Assembly (NCBI RefSeq): GCF_024323335.1
Contig: NC_066579.1
Location: 252,767,575 to 252,831,574 of the forward strand
Origin: Lathyrus oleraceus
Taxonomy: Eukaryota > Streptophyta > Magnoliopsida > Fabales > Fabaceae
Reading direction: 5' to 3'
DNA length: 64,000 bases
The position numbers and the translations under genes were made by a program. This document shows positions 1-10,026 of this stretch, in pieces; the stretch's first letter is position 1, and the number at the start of each line of letters is the position of its first letter. The notes beneath the pieces are model-generated. The model was given only the letters and a program-made list of their open reading frames with translations. It was not told where the DNA came from and ran no database searches.

Positions 1-431
1 GCAGAGTAGTATTGCTGGAGTAGGTGGACGGTAGCTCGCTCAAGATTAGCTGGAGAGTTTCCGTTTTAGTTTCAAATTAGGTAATGAGTCAATGCTCTGG
101 TCATGTAACACTGGGTAGATTAGTGGTATTGAACTCGTATCTTATTTTGATATGCTTTATGTCATTAATTGTTTTATTTTATTTGATCATGGTATGGGAC
201 ATGGATCATCTTATGAAATACATGAGTATTCTTTATTTTCCGCTGCGAACGCATATTGCTTGAATATTCATGAATGAGTGAAATGTGTTACTTCAAATGG
301 CCAGGTGTATTGTTGGTTTTTGAAAAGTTTTTAAGTTTCGAAAACGTCGATGTGACGCCCTTTTCTTATATGTGTGTTTATTTACTCTGATTATATGCTA
401 AATAATTTGGGGTAGAAAAAAGGGTGTTACA
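1..431 (+). repeat. 3' portion of the 5' LTR of the Tekay-like element
   Basis: It matches 2370-2800 base for base except for about five substitutions and ends in TGTTACA, immediately before the primer-binding site. The upstream part of this LTR, including its promoter, lies outside the window. Confidence 0.9.
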
Positions 432-435
432 TTAG

Positions 436-447
436 TGGTATCAGAGC
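436..447 (+). other. Primer-binding site, initiator tRNA-Met
   Basis: The 12 bases tggtatcagagc are the standard plant retrotransposon site complementary to the 3' end of initiator tRNA-Met. The site lies five bases after the LTR end at 431, as expected for the start of minus-strand DNA synthesis. Confidence 0.9.
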
Positions 448-682
448 CTGGTTGACCAGTTGGTCAATAGTCGCTAATGTGTTACATTAGTAGCCGGTCG
501 GTCCGTCCGACCAGGTTGTTTGGTTATGTTTGTTCCCTAGTATGTGACATGTGTGTGAGAACACTGTCGGTGCTTGTTTTATTTGGCAGGTTCAGAACTC
601 GAGGATAAGATAAGGGAATCGTATCAAGAGTTGTTCGTCTGAGGAATTTTCGAGGACGAAAATCTTTTAAGTGGGGGAGAGT
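448..682 (+). other. Residual interior and polypurine tract of the Tekay-like element
   Basis: This is all that is left between primer site and 3' LTR. A tgttacattagt motif from the LTR/primer-site junction recurs near 480, which suggests slippage or template switching during the event that removed the coding region. The piece ends in the purine tract gtgggggagag at 671-681, right before the 3' LTR. No coding potential is visible. Confidence 0.75.
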
Positions 683-978
683 TGTAACAGCCCAATTTTT
701 AGGAATTAATTATTATATTATTTTTATTATATTATATTTAATTATTTGGAGTGTTAAGTAATTAAGCGGTTGTGAGGTAGTATAATAATGGATTAATTAA
801 TTTAATTAGTGTGATAATAAATTATTTAGTGATATGAGATATAATTAAATAATTATCAATTAACCTAGTGTGCATAGTGAGTGGTTAATTATTTGAATTT
901 AAATAGAGGTATTTAAATATTAGATATTATTGGACCTAGTGATTAAATTAGAAGATTTAAGCCCAACTAGAATACCAT

Positions 979-987
979 TATAAATAG
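979..987 (+). promoter_or_regulatory. TATA box of the Tekay-like LTR
   Basis: TATAAATAG matches the plant TATA consensus and sits about 300 bp into the 2.1-kb LTR, a plausible U3/R position. The transcription start would be some 30 bp downstream; this is inferred from spacing only. Confidence 0.6.
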
Positions 988-1389
988 TAAGAGTGAAGGG
1001 AGTGAGAATCATAATTCACTTGAGCACTGAAGGCAATAGAGAAAGAGGAGAGGGAACGTAAAGAGGAGTTAAGGTTTCCATCAGAGTTACAAGGTAAGGG
1101 GGGAAATCCTTACTATTATGGGTTAGTATGATTGGGTTAATGGGTAGGAACATGTTTTAGGTTGAAATCCTTAATTGGCATGAATCGGAATTATTAGGTT
1201 TTGATAAATACCCTTGAATTGTGATGAATAAATTATGTTAAAACTGTGAATGAATCTATATTTGGGTGAGTCGTAATTTTCTGAACGTGTAGCTTTTTAC
1301 GGAATCGAAATCGGAGGTCCGGAAGTCCTCCAACGGTGAAAAATGCGGGTAATTCTGCATTCCGTTCGTTGTTAGCGCAGGAACAACTT

Positions 1390-1667
1390 TCTGTTTTGCG
1401 TTAACCGGTTAACCCAGGGCGTTAACCGGTTAACACTGTTATGATAATTAAAAAAATTAATTTCTGTCTTGCGTTAACAGGTTAACCAAATGCGTTAACA
1501 GGTTAACACTGTTGAAATACTGTTAGAATTGCATTCTGTCTTGCGTTTACAGGTTAACCCAGGGCGTTAACCGGTTAACACTGTTGAAATACTGTAAAAA
1601 TTGTATTCTGTCTTGCGTTAACAGGTTAACCATATGCGTTAACGGGTTAACACTGTTTGAAAAGTGA
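1390..1667 (+). repeat. Minisatellite of GTTAAC-palindrome units inside the Tekay-like LTR
   Basis: Four units with a period of about 72 bp follow one another (starts near 1390, 1465, 1536, 1608). Each carries two copies of a nearly perfect palindrome of the form GTTAACNGGTTAAC separated by a short cccagggc- or aaatgc-like spacer, followed by an actgttgaaatactgt-type tail. The centre base of the palindromes varies between units, so the array has been diverging or homogenising independently of the rest of the LTR. Confidence 0.85.
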
Positions 1668-2800
1668 AAATTTGATATTTAAATATTGTGTACGTTTTGG
1701 AATGGAATTATGTGTACATATTGGATGATTGGCCTATATTGGTGAATAATATATTGCATAAATGTGTATGTATGCCATTATTGAATTGTGAAAGGTTTAT
1801 GATTATGAATGTGTATATGTACCAATTGTGAGTTATGGTGATATGTGGATGTTAAGACGGTATAGGAGGTCTTAATTGCATATGTGTTGGTATGTGTGCA
1901 TTCATTCATAGCATGGTCAAGCGGTGATCCTTAATTGGAAACAGACGTAGCAGACGTTAATCCTTGATTGGGATTAGGCGTAGTATTAAGCGGTGATCCT
2001 TTATTGGAAACAGACGTAGGGTTTGGTCTTGTCCGGATCTGAAGCGTGGCTTGGATTCTAGATATTGAATCGGAAAGCGGTGAAACTTTGAGTTCACATT
2101 ACGGTACCACATGCATAGAGTCACATTGTCTTGCATAAAGCCGTCTATAGTTATGTGATCATTGAATGCATGTATTGTTGTGAGTGTGATGTACATTGAA
2201 ATATGTGGAATAATTGTCTGTTAATATTATTGACGTGATTATACTAAGTGTGATGAATTCTTAAATTGTGTTTTAATTCATTGTGCCTTATTATGCTATT
2301 TCATAATGATTTGGAATTCTCACCCTTTCTGTTTGAATGTTACCTTTACATGGGTATCGTGCAGATACTACAGAGTAGTATTGCTGGAGTAGGTGGACGG
2401 TAGCTCGCTCAAGATTAGCTGGAGAGTTTCCGTTTTAGTTTAAAATTAGGTAATGAGTCAATGCTCTGGTCATGTAACACTGGGTAGATTAGTGGTATTG
2501 AACTCGTATCTTATTTTGATATGCTTTATGTCATTAATTGTTTTATTTTATTTGATCATGGTATGGGACATGGATCATCTTATGAAATACATGAGTATTC
2601 TTTATTTTCCGCTGCGAACGCATATTGCTTGAATATTCATGAATGAGTGAAATGTGTTACTTCAAATGGCCAGGTGTATCGTTGGTTTTTGAAAAGTTTT
2701 TAAGTTTCGAAAACGTCGATGTGACGCCCTTTTCTTATATGCGTGTTTATTTACTCTGATTATATGCTAAATAATTTGGGGTAGAAAAAGGGGTGTTACA

Positions 2801-3266
2801 CCGACAACTTCATGTCATTCTTGCTACCAAACAATGAACCCCGTTCTCCATTTGAACCCCAGTCGCCTAACGATAACTCGTGATCGTCGTTGTGAACCCC
2901 ATTCTCCAGAAAACACCCCGTGTCTCCTTTTCTCCATTTGAACCCCGTTCTCCATTTTCCCGTGCTAATTCCGCTGGCAACGTCGGAAATAACACCAAAC
3001 ACCACTCTGATGGCGACATACCAGAGGGTACACCTTCACGAAAGGAAGGTAACATGTGCGTTTCTTCCTCAGAAGACACCCATAACGACTTCTGTTGGCC
3101 TCAGCCAAAGTCTAAGGTGACGCATGATCAGAAGACAATCCTGAGGACCCTATCCCGGATACAATCTTCAATTCCAGTTGAACCCCGTTCTCCAGAAAAT
3201 GCTGCAACACTTCCTTTTCTCCATTTGAACCCCGATTTTCGCGCTGATCGCGTAATGTTCTCCGAT
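2801..3266. repeat. C-rich degenerate repeat region
   Basis: The phrases gaaccccgttctcc and tctccatttgaacccc recur at least five times between 2835 and 3235 with spacers of different length. Open frames exist on both strands, including about 185 codons on the plus strand from 2880, but their content simply follows the repeat and shows no known domain. This is non-coding repeat, possibly the 3' untranslated part of an Ogre-type element. No gene is seen. Confidence 0.5.
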
Positions 3267-3473
3267 CTTCATTTCCATCTCTGCCCGACAAAAACTTTTC
3301 CTCCAATATCGCACTACTGGGGAATACTGTTAATCCAAGGTCACGATGCTAAACTCCTCAGAGTAACATCTTCCAACTTCCATCTCCGCACGACGGAATT
3401 TTTCCTCCAATATCGCACTACTGGGGAATACTGTTAATCCAACGTCACGATGCTAAACTCCTCAGAGTAACAT
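3267..3473. repeat. Tandem duplication of about 103 bp
   Basis: The block beginning with cttcatttccatctctgcc and ending with ctcctcagagtaacatcttc is repeated with a 103-bp step: ctccaatatcgcactactgg starts at 3301 and again at 3404. The copies differ at a handful of bases. It adjoins the C-rich repeat upstream. Confidence 0.85.
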
Positions 3474-6400
3474 CTTCACCACCCAGCAAAACTAATTCTC
3501 AAACGGTAACCACGGCTTGAGACTAGCTTATGCTTGCAATGCTGATGCATGAGTTTGAATCTTTCAAAGGCGTAATGCTCCATAACCATGGAAATGCTAC
3601 GCAATGAGTTATGCAATATGCTATGCTTTTCTAAATGATGAATGTATAAAAAGTATCCCCCTCAGGGGACGACACGAGCAACTCTGCTGAGGAACCCGAT
3701 ATCTCTCCAATCTCCACCCTACTCGGGATAACACCGCTGTTGGGCAACCCTTACTAAGGATGACCTCTACTGAACCCGATCCGCTTGGGGACTTCGCTGG
3801 GGAAACAACCACCAACGCACACCTCCGCTGGAGAAACAACAATCTTCAGACTACATGGAGTAAGAAGGCTAAACTACCTTAGTAGTGTATCAACCACACT
3901 CCAAAGCTTAAGCAAAAGCAAAGCTAGCAAGCCACTAATGTACCTGTACAAAAGCTTAAATAGTAAATATCTCAATCAAAAACCAACTGACAACAGTGGA
4001 ACTTTCCAATATTTACAACTCAATGCAAGGCACAAATGCAAGCACTCAAATGAGTTCATCACATCAATTGACCTACAAAATAACAATAGTTAGTTCTCAA
4101 AGGTATTTGCATCTCACAATGTGAGACCAAATCCAACCATCAATGCTAAATGTCCAAACCTGAAACACAAAGCACAATTAGTTCATGTACAAAACACTAG
4201 TTCAAAGACTAGGTTCAAAACCAAACCCAATGATCAAAACAGAAGTAAATCTTTTGCATAATGCACATTCAAACATGTCACAAGCTGTCCTCAAAAGGAC
4301 CAGCATCAATTCACAAGGCAAATGCATCAAATGATCAATGTAAAGCAAAGGCAAGACAATGTGCACAAAATGGACATCCAAGTTAAAAAATCCAAATCAA
4401 AACAGAAATGCATCTAATGGCCTTGAGATTTTTTATGCAAGCTACTCATGTCATGAATAAACAATGTGCAAAAAATTAGATCCAGAAGAGCTCAAATGAT
4501 AGGTGAACAAAAATGCACAAATGCTACATCCAAAATGTGACACAAATTGTCACAACATATCTTCATGTGTCCAAAACAGTGATAACATATGATAAAAATC
4601 CGAAACCAAAGCCCAAAAATCATATCACATGTGAAGATCCAGCATGCCAAATTTCAGATCAATTGGATTAAAGATGAGCATTTCACAAGGCATTCATCAT
4701 GACATATCAATTTAACACCATGTTCAATCCAAAATCACAAAATAAAAATCCAGAACCAAACAATTCATGAAATAAATCCTATAAAAAACTAGAGATCAAA
4801 ACAAGAATGTGAAAAAAAAAATTGGGATCAATTTGAAGCATCTTTCAATTTTTTATGATTTTTTAAAGTTGAACAAATAAAATGAAATAATGCATGGCAA
4901 TGGAGGGAAAATGAAATTCAAATAAATCAGCAAAATGCGCTACCAAGGAATCGAACACGCGCGCTCAGGAAATGAGAATTTCAAAATAAATTCAGAAACA
5001 TGCACGCCAGGTATCGAACTCATGCCAGGAAGGTTAACAAGCGCCCAAAGTGAAACGCTGCGTTTCACTTAAGTGACATGGCGCACAAATCATCAGTCAA
5101 TAACAGCGTGGCATGGTCAAATGAATTAAAGCCAATGGAAAGGCCACGCAGGCGCGCCACATCACACAAACCCTAGGAACGAGAACTAGACGCCGGAACA
5201 GTAGTTCCGGTCGTCTTCTCCGGCCGTCTCCGGCGGAGATCAACATATTTTTTTCCAGAATTCAATGAAATCTATATGGTTAGAAAGCTCTTTCAATGCT
5301 GATTCTAAATATCATGTTCATTTAGTCTAGATCATCATGAATTGAACGGATCGAGTGAAAACATAATCATCATCAAAACATTCATTGCATCATACGTGTT
5401 CATTTCTCAGCCAATTTCAAATATAAACACATCAACATGATCACCTAAGTGAGATCTACACAATTATCACAAGAAATTGGCAAAAGAGAGAGGTCGAATT
5501 CAACCTACTTGGAAATGGCAGTTGATGAATTCGTGTCCTTAGGCTCTCACAATCTCCAGATCTTCTTCCTCAACCTTGCCTTGAAGCTTTAAGCACAAAT
5601 CACCACTTGAAACCACCTAGATCTAGCTGAATTTCAAAAATCCATTAACATGAAAGTGTTCTTGAACTGCACGATTTCAGACTCCATTGAACAATCCAGG
5701 TGATGATTCTTGATCCATGATTGATGATGAACAAGATTATGCAAGGATATTAAAGAATTGTGTGGAAAATTTGAAGAATCAAAGAGAGTGAAAAATGGAG
5801 GGAAAATGGAAAATTCTAGATCTCAAATTCTGTTATGAGCAAAAACAGTTAGGGTTTGGCTTTTATATGGTTCACTAATCACAATGCTAATCCAATTTAG
5901 GCCTTGTTAAACATGATTAGTGAGAATTGAAATGAATTGCAAAAAATGCAAAAGTGTGCTACATGGCCATGCAACACGTGAACAGTACATGCAATGGCTT
6001 CAAATTCACTTAAAACCAGCCAATGGTCATGATGGAATGGTTAAATTGCTTGTAGCTTAAGCCAAATTTGAAATATGGAATTTCCCTCCAAAATGCACAT
6101 GTGTGAACAAATGGTCATATGAGCTTCTTCCATGCATGGGAAGGCTTGATTTGGAAAGTATTGGTCACAAGGAGTATTTTGCAAAAAGGATGGACCAATT
6201 TGGAGTGTTGAATCAAAAGTTATGCCACTTTGAAATTCCATGTACACTTTGTGATCATTTGGCCATAATTTCTCAACCATCCATCAGATGATCATGAAAT
6301 AGGACTTTTTGAATAGGGGAGAGAGAGATCTTCAACTTTCATGTTCACTAAAAATCCATTTGAAACCTCTTTGATGTTGAAAAGTCAAGTTGAATGTGAA

Positions 6401-7118
6401 CCAAAAACTTGCCATTTTTGGAAACTTGAAATTACAGGTCACTTTCCATTTTTGGAAACTTTTGCCATGCCTTCAAAATATTCAAGATAGATGTTTAGAA
6501 TTACAAATGGACCTCTTTTGAACATGATTGAGGTGTCTCAACTCATTTCCCCACCTCATAGCCCTCAGTTGACTGCATAGTTGACTTTTTGGTCCACAGA
6601 TGACCTTGAAATGCCCTGATCAGCTTGAGCCTCTACCACTTGGGGAAATTGCTCAAAAATGAAACCCTAGCTCATGTAAGCTCCTCATGACAATCATGTG
6701 ATCTTCATCCCAAGCAAGTACCTCATCTCTTTGAGAAACCCTAGTTGGGAGAATGACATTGATTAGGGTTGACCAGAGGTCAAAACCCTAATCCAAAGGA
6801 ACTTAAGGATAAACTCTGAAACCCTTGATGATGATAGAGCCATGATGATGGTAATATATCCTTGCAAACAAGATAATGCTCAAAACCCTTTGAAGAATTA
6901 GGAAACCCTAACTGAATTCCAAACCCTCAGATGATTGATCATCAATTCATAGAAAACCTCAGGCTTGAATCATGTAACTTCCCATCTTCTGAAAAGCTTT
7001 GGAGGATGACTTTCTTATTTCACATGATATGCAAAATGCAATGTCTAATGCTCTAAAAATGAAATGCAATGAATCAAACTAGTCTCCAGAAGAGGAGGGC
7101 AAATTTTGAGGTGTTACA
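3474..7118 (-). repeat. Ogre-like LTR in reverse orientation (left end uncertain)
   Basis: On the minus strand the unit begins at 7118 with TGTAACACCTCAAAATTTGC, a start I associate with Fabeae Ogre-type LTRs. It then runs leftward through several kilobases of A/T-rich, gene-free DNA with a TATA box at 5861-5870. No polypurine tract lies outside its start and no coding region follows, so a solo LTR is the simplest reading. The left boundary could not be fixed; the stretch 3474-4100 may belong to it or to a flanking repeat. Around 3640-3900 lie three degenerate ctctgctgagga / cttcgctgggga / cctccgctggaga motifs. No gene is visible in this 3.6 kb. Confidence 0.5.
5861..5870 (-). promoter_or_regulatory. 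TATA box of the reverse Ogre-like LTR
   Basis: On the minus strand ccatataaaa lies about 1.25 kb after the LTR start at 7118, similar to the 1.5-kb offset of the TATA box in the two complete plus-strand Ogre LTRs of this window. Assignment rests on the motif and this analogy. Confidence 0.4.
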
Positions 7119-8550
7119 GTTTATTGAGAAAATACTCGACGTTGGACCGAGTCTTATTTTTGATCTTTTGGAAATGGTTGATTTTATTCTTGTGTTAGTA
7201 GCTATCTAAACAGTCAAACAAATAAAGAAATGAGAAACAGTAAAATTATTACACATCGGGGGAGTGGGGTACATTTTGTCAAATGGGGATTCAAAGTACT
7301 GGAATAATTAAATCGGGCCCAAACAACAAATAATGGAATGTATGAGTGTAAGTGCAAGAGAACTGTCTCATTGTAAGAAGACCCAGGAGTAAGCCATGTG
7401 AAGAAAATAAATAACACAACAAGTTATATTTACAAAACACTCAAAATTTAAATTGAAAGAAACAACATCAGGATGTGCACGGATAAAAATTGGGATGCGA
7501 GGATGTGAATCAAAGTCACATAACTAAATGACGTGCAAGGAAAGTGGAAATTTAAAAGAAAAAAAGAAATCTAGATAATGTGCTCAAAGCCGGTTTGCAC
7601 ATATTGACAATAATTGAAATGTCATATGTGATTAATCAAAATGCGGCGAAATACTATCGATGTATCATTAAAAATAATCATGGATAAACAACATGGGAAT
7701 TGTTGAATCCATAAATTAAAATCGATGTTTAACAATCAAAATAAATAAGGGGGTAAACATTAGGAATAATGAGGGGATAAAAAAGAAATATGAAATAGAA
7801 ATTAAAAGTGCGGCAAAATCAAATATGGCACCCACGGGTATTGAACCCAGGAGCAAGAGCATGCCAAAGCATCCCTTTTACCAACTCTGCCGGATAGGCA
7901 TCCTTGTCATATGATCTCAAGCGCTAATACATAACATAAAAAAACGCACTTTAAATTAAACACAAAGTTAAAACAGTAGCAGGTTCTTGTAAACATATTC
8001 ATCTTAATCCAACGATCATTTTTCTTTCCATTTGAACATCAAAATTTTACAGCAAGATAACCAAACAAATGGAAGCTTCAAGGAAGCTAAAACGGTGAAA
8101 TGGAAATAGAAACTCGAAAAGGAAACTAACCGATTGCGGTGAGATTGACCGACGGATGTAGGTAAGGTTTCGTTTGAACCGGTCTTTGATCTTCTTGTCC
8201 GTTCTTCACCACCAAGAAAAATGATGGTTTTCTTTTCTCCTTGTCGTCGACTCCTTTTTTTTCTTAGTGAACAGTAGCGGCTCCTCTCCAAAATTAGGGT
8301 TCTTTGTGAATAGTAATTTCCCTTTTATATGCTACTCATCTCTTTCCTCTACTGTGTTTTCTGTTGTGTAGTGGAGCCTGTTCGTACGGAGGGTGCTTGG
8401 AGGTTTTTTTGTCCTCACCCCAGCTTGGTGGTCCCTCCCTCAATTCTCTTCATTTTGAAAACTTTACTGTTGGTAAGAAAGGTTTTACCACTGTAAACCT
8501 ACTTAGATGAAAATAGGATGCATTTTTGACTCGAACTGATTTTGTGTGTT
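7119..8550 (-). repeat. Older reverse-oriented LTR-like remnant
   Basis: A/T-rich DNA without genes, directly outside the younger LTR that ends at 7118. On the minus strand a TATA-like atataaaagg (8321-8330) is followed by a C/T- and G-rich stretch resembling an LTR leader. The piece was probably the site into which the younger LTR inserted. A tRNA-like stretch sits at 7829-7902. The boundary with the gene-fragment mosaic on the right is not sharp. Confidence 0.35.
7829..7902 (-). other. tRNA-like sequence, probably degenerate
   Basis: Read on the minus strand, ggcagagttggtaaa resembles a tRNA A box/D arm and gggttcaatacccg a B box/T arm, about 35 bases apart as in a tRNA. The acceptor arms do not pair well and no clean anticodon stem forms. 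It could be a tRNA pseudogene or the tRNA-derived head of a SINE, or chance similarity within an LTR; related ggtatcgaactc-type motifs occur at 4940-5030. Confidence 0.25.
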
Positions 8551-8561
8551 ATGTGTTGCAG

Positions 8562-8652
8562 CAGTCCTGCTTGGAAATTGAATGATGATTTGGCATGGTT
8601 TTCACATGACTTTGGGTGCGATTCGTTCGGAGGAAAAATGTTGCAGCATTGG
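8562..8652 (+). pseudogene. Unidentified exon-like fragment
   Basis: A pyrimidine/T-rich run ending in tgttgcag at 8554-8561 looks like an intron 3' end. It is followed by about 30 open codons reading SSPAWKLNDDLAWFSHDFG and on to near GGKMLQHW, where sequence from another gene on the other strand begins. The amino-acid composition looks like a real protein exon but I do not recognise the family. It sits at the left edge of the host-gene mosaic and is the only piece there besides EF-G that reads on the plus strand. Confidence 0.35.
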
Positions 8653-8963
8653 CTTTTTACTGTGAATCAAATATTTTTCTCGGCACTCCACATTTCCAGG
8701 AATCGAATTGTAGAGCTTCCTGTAGATAGTGTCAGACCCAGACGAAAGGTTATGTGCCATAAGGTTCAATCCGTCCGTATAGAACGCCCTGGATGGATAA
8801 TGAAGAACTCGGTTTGCTTTATTAAAAAATTTAGCTCCAAATGAAATGGCTCACAAACTGGAAAGTCTTTCAGATGATGCTTGGTATCTAAAACAGTAAT
8901 GAGGGGAAGCCGTGGTATTGGGGAGATTCTCGTATGACCCTCCATGAAATGACTGTAAAGAAA
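8652..8963 (-). pseudogene. Fragment of a TWD40-1-like WD40 protein (TPLATE complex)
   Basis: On the minus strand about 105 codons read AFLYSHFMEG, PLITVLDTKHHLKD, PVCEPFHLEL, then after a one-base loss in a T run (8822-8830) RVLHYPSRAFYTDGLNLMAH and YRKLYNSIPGNVE. I recognise this as the central part of plant TWD40-1 (At3g50590 type), a WD40 subunit of the TPLATE endocytic adaptor complex at the plasma membrane. The full protein is over 1300 residues, so under a tenth is present. It abuts the PA200-like piece upstream, with the join inside caaggaagg near 8963, and ends where an unrelated plus-strand piece begins. With a frameshift and no start it cannot be functional. Confidence 0.7.
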
Positions 8964-9213
8964 TGCCTTCCTTGCAATGATGATTCAATACGTAAAAGAG
9001 TCACTTTCAAGTGCTCTTTCTCATCTCTTTGATCAGCATGAATTTTAGTTTGGCATATTTTCAACAGATCATCCAAAGCAAACTTAAACTGAATATCTAA
9101 AAGCTCATTTGCAAAATGAATCTCTTCATCACAAGGAATATGCCACTTTGGAATCAACCTTTCATCAGTGGAAAAATCTTTTGTGCTAATCTACTCTTCA
9201 AGAGCAGCAGCAT
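8964..9213 (-). pseudogene. Fragment of proteasome activator PA200/PSME4-like protein
   Basis: The minus strand encodes KWHIPCDEEIHFANELLD followed by ALDDLLKICQTKIH and EKEHLKVTLLRIESSLQG. This matches my recollection of a conserved stretch of plant PA200, the HEAT-repeat protein of roughly 1800 residues that caps the 20S proteasome in the nucleus. An in-frame stop (TAG) lies some 14 codons before KWHIP. The fragment covers about 80 codons and then runs without a break in frame into non-PA200 sequence. It is part of the mosaic and not expressible as PA200. Identity is from memory; a WD or HEAT protein of another family is the alternative. Confidence 0.6.
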
Positions 9214-9329
9214 CATGGTGGCTAAGAACACAGTTATATTGGTATATTGGATAATAGTGAATCTGACTTCCTACAGCTGCACAAACCGGTTGGGCCGATA
9301 ACTTGCAAACCATGAGCAAAACCGCAATG

Positions 9330-10026
9330 CATATCAGTTGAACAAGGCCTCACACTTGCAAGTAGAGATGTCGGCTCCAAGTCGTGCTTTGTTGCATTCC
9401 CATTAGCTTTTGCAGGAGATTGAGAATGCGGTGAAGCCACACCAACATTTCTCCTAACTATAATCCTCTTTGTCCCAGTTGTAGCTGCTGCAGATTCTCC
9501 ACAATCACTATTATTACTTTTATCCATTACAAGTGATGTAACAATAGCAGGAACATACACCATTTTTGCAGGCTTAGAGCTAGTACTGGTGTTGTTTCTT
9601 GCGCTATGTAATGTGGAGGTATCTGAAGATCTTCTTACAGGCGATATACTAAATCTCCTATCTATGCTGCTTGAACATTGTTCCTGCTCTCTTTCTCTGC
9701 TCGACGTTCTTCTTCTTATTCTTCTTGTTATATTTCCATCCTGTGAAAGTGACCTTGGTGATTGAAACTGCAGTGTCTCTGTAGGCTCCCTCCAATCATC
9801 CCCATGCAAATCACTAATGTTTTGGTCCTGAAGAATTTCTGCTGAGTCTCCCATAATGTATAGGAATCGCATCCATATCTTCTTTAGTACAGCTCTAAGT
9901 TCTCATACCTATTACCTCAACTACTTCATCACGGCTCTTCCTGTGTTTGATGATAAAAATCTCTTTTTTCACTTGCCCTTTATGTTCATGTACTGAATCA
10001 TCCTTCTTCACCTTCAGTTCTGGCTG
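9330..10026 (-). pseudogene. Fragment of an R/S-rich plant protein (At1g65710-like)
   Basis: Reading leftward, VKKEIFIIKHRKSRDE comes first, then DAIPIHYGRLSRNSSG after a stop near 9897, and then in a shifted frame RRIRRRTSSREREQEQ, RRFSISPVRRSSD, KPAKMVYVPAIVTSLVMDKS and GTKRIIVRRNVG. This order of conserved blocks recalls the uncharacterised, basic, serine/arginine-rich plant family that includes At1g65710; its function is unknown to me. The 5' end joins in frame to the MED23 fragment. At least one stop and one frameshift break it. The sequence between 9214 and 9329 reads on, but I cannot assign it. Confidence 0.5.

Larger units (their letters stand above)
1..2800 (+). mobile_element. Internally deleted Tekay-like Ty3 chromovirus (5' end off window)
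   Basis: Positions 1-431 repeat almost exactly at 2370-2800, so the window opens inside a 5' LTR and the element ends with a full 3' LTR. Between the LTRs only about 251 bp remain: a primer-binding site, a short leader-like piece and a purine-rich tract. All gag and pol coding sequence is missing. The polypurine tract with its preceding cgaggacgaaaa-type sequence is typical of Tekay/Del chromoviruses, which is the basis of the family call. By eye I count five substitutions and no indels across the 431 aligned bases, so the insertion is young. Such a copy could only move with proteins supplied by a related full element. The target-site duplication cannot be tested because the left flank is outside the window. 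Confidence 0.85.
683..2800 (+). repeat. Complete 3' LTR of the Tekay-like element (2118 bp)
   Basis: It starts with TGTAACAG just after the polypurine tract and ends with TGTTACA, giving the TG...CA termini usual for LTRs. It contains a TATA box near 979, a four-unit minisatellite rich in GTTAAC palindromes (1390-1667) and shorter repeats around 1920-2030 (gcggtgatcc...gaaacagacgtag twice). No protein-coding frame is credible. The right flank starts ccgac. Confidence 0.9.

Noticed and set aside
2880..3437. Open frame of 185 codons on the plus strand
   Set aside because: It lies in C-rich tandem repeats, overlaps equally open frames on the other strand, contains the 103-bp duplication and shows no domain.
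8016..8291. 91-codon minus-strand frame rich in Arg and Lys
   Set aside because: No recognisable domain, low-complexity start, and located in LTR-like leader sequence next to a TATA-like box.
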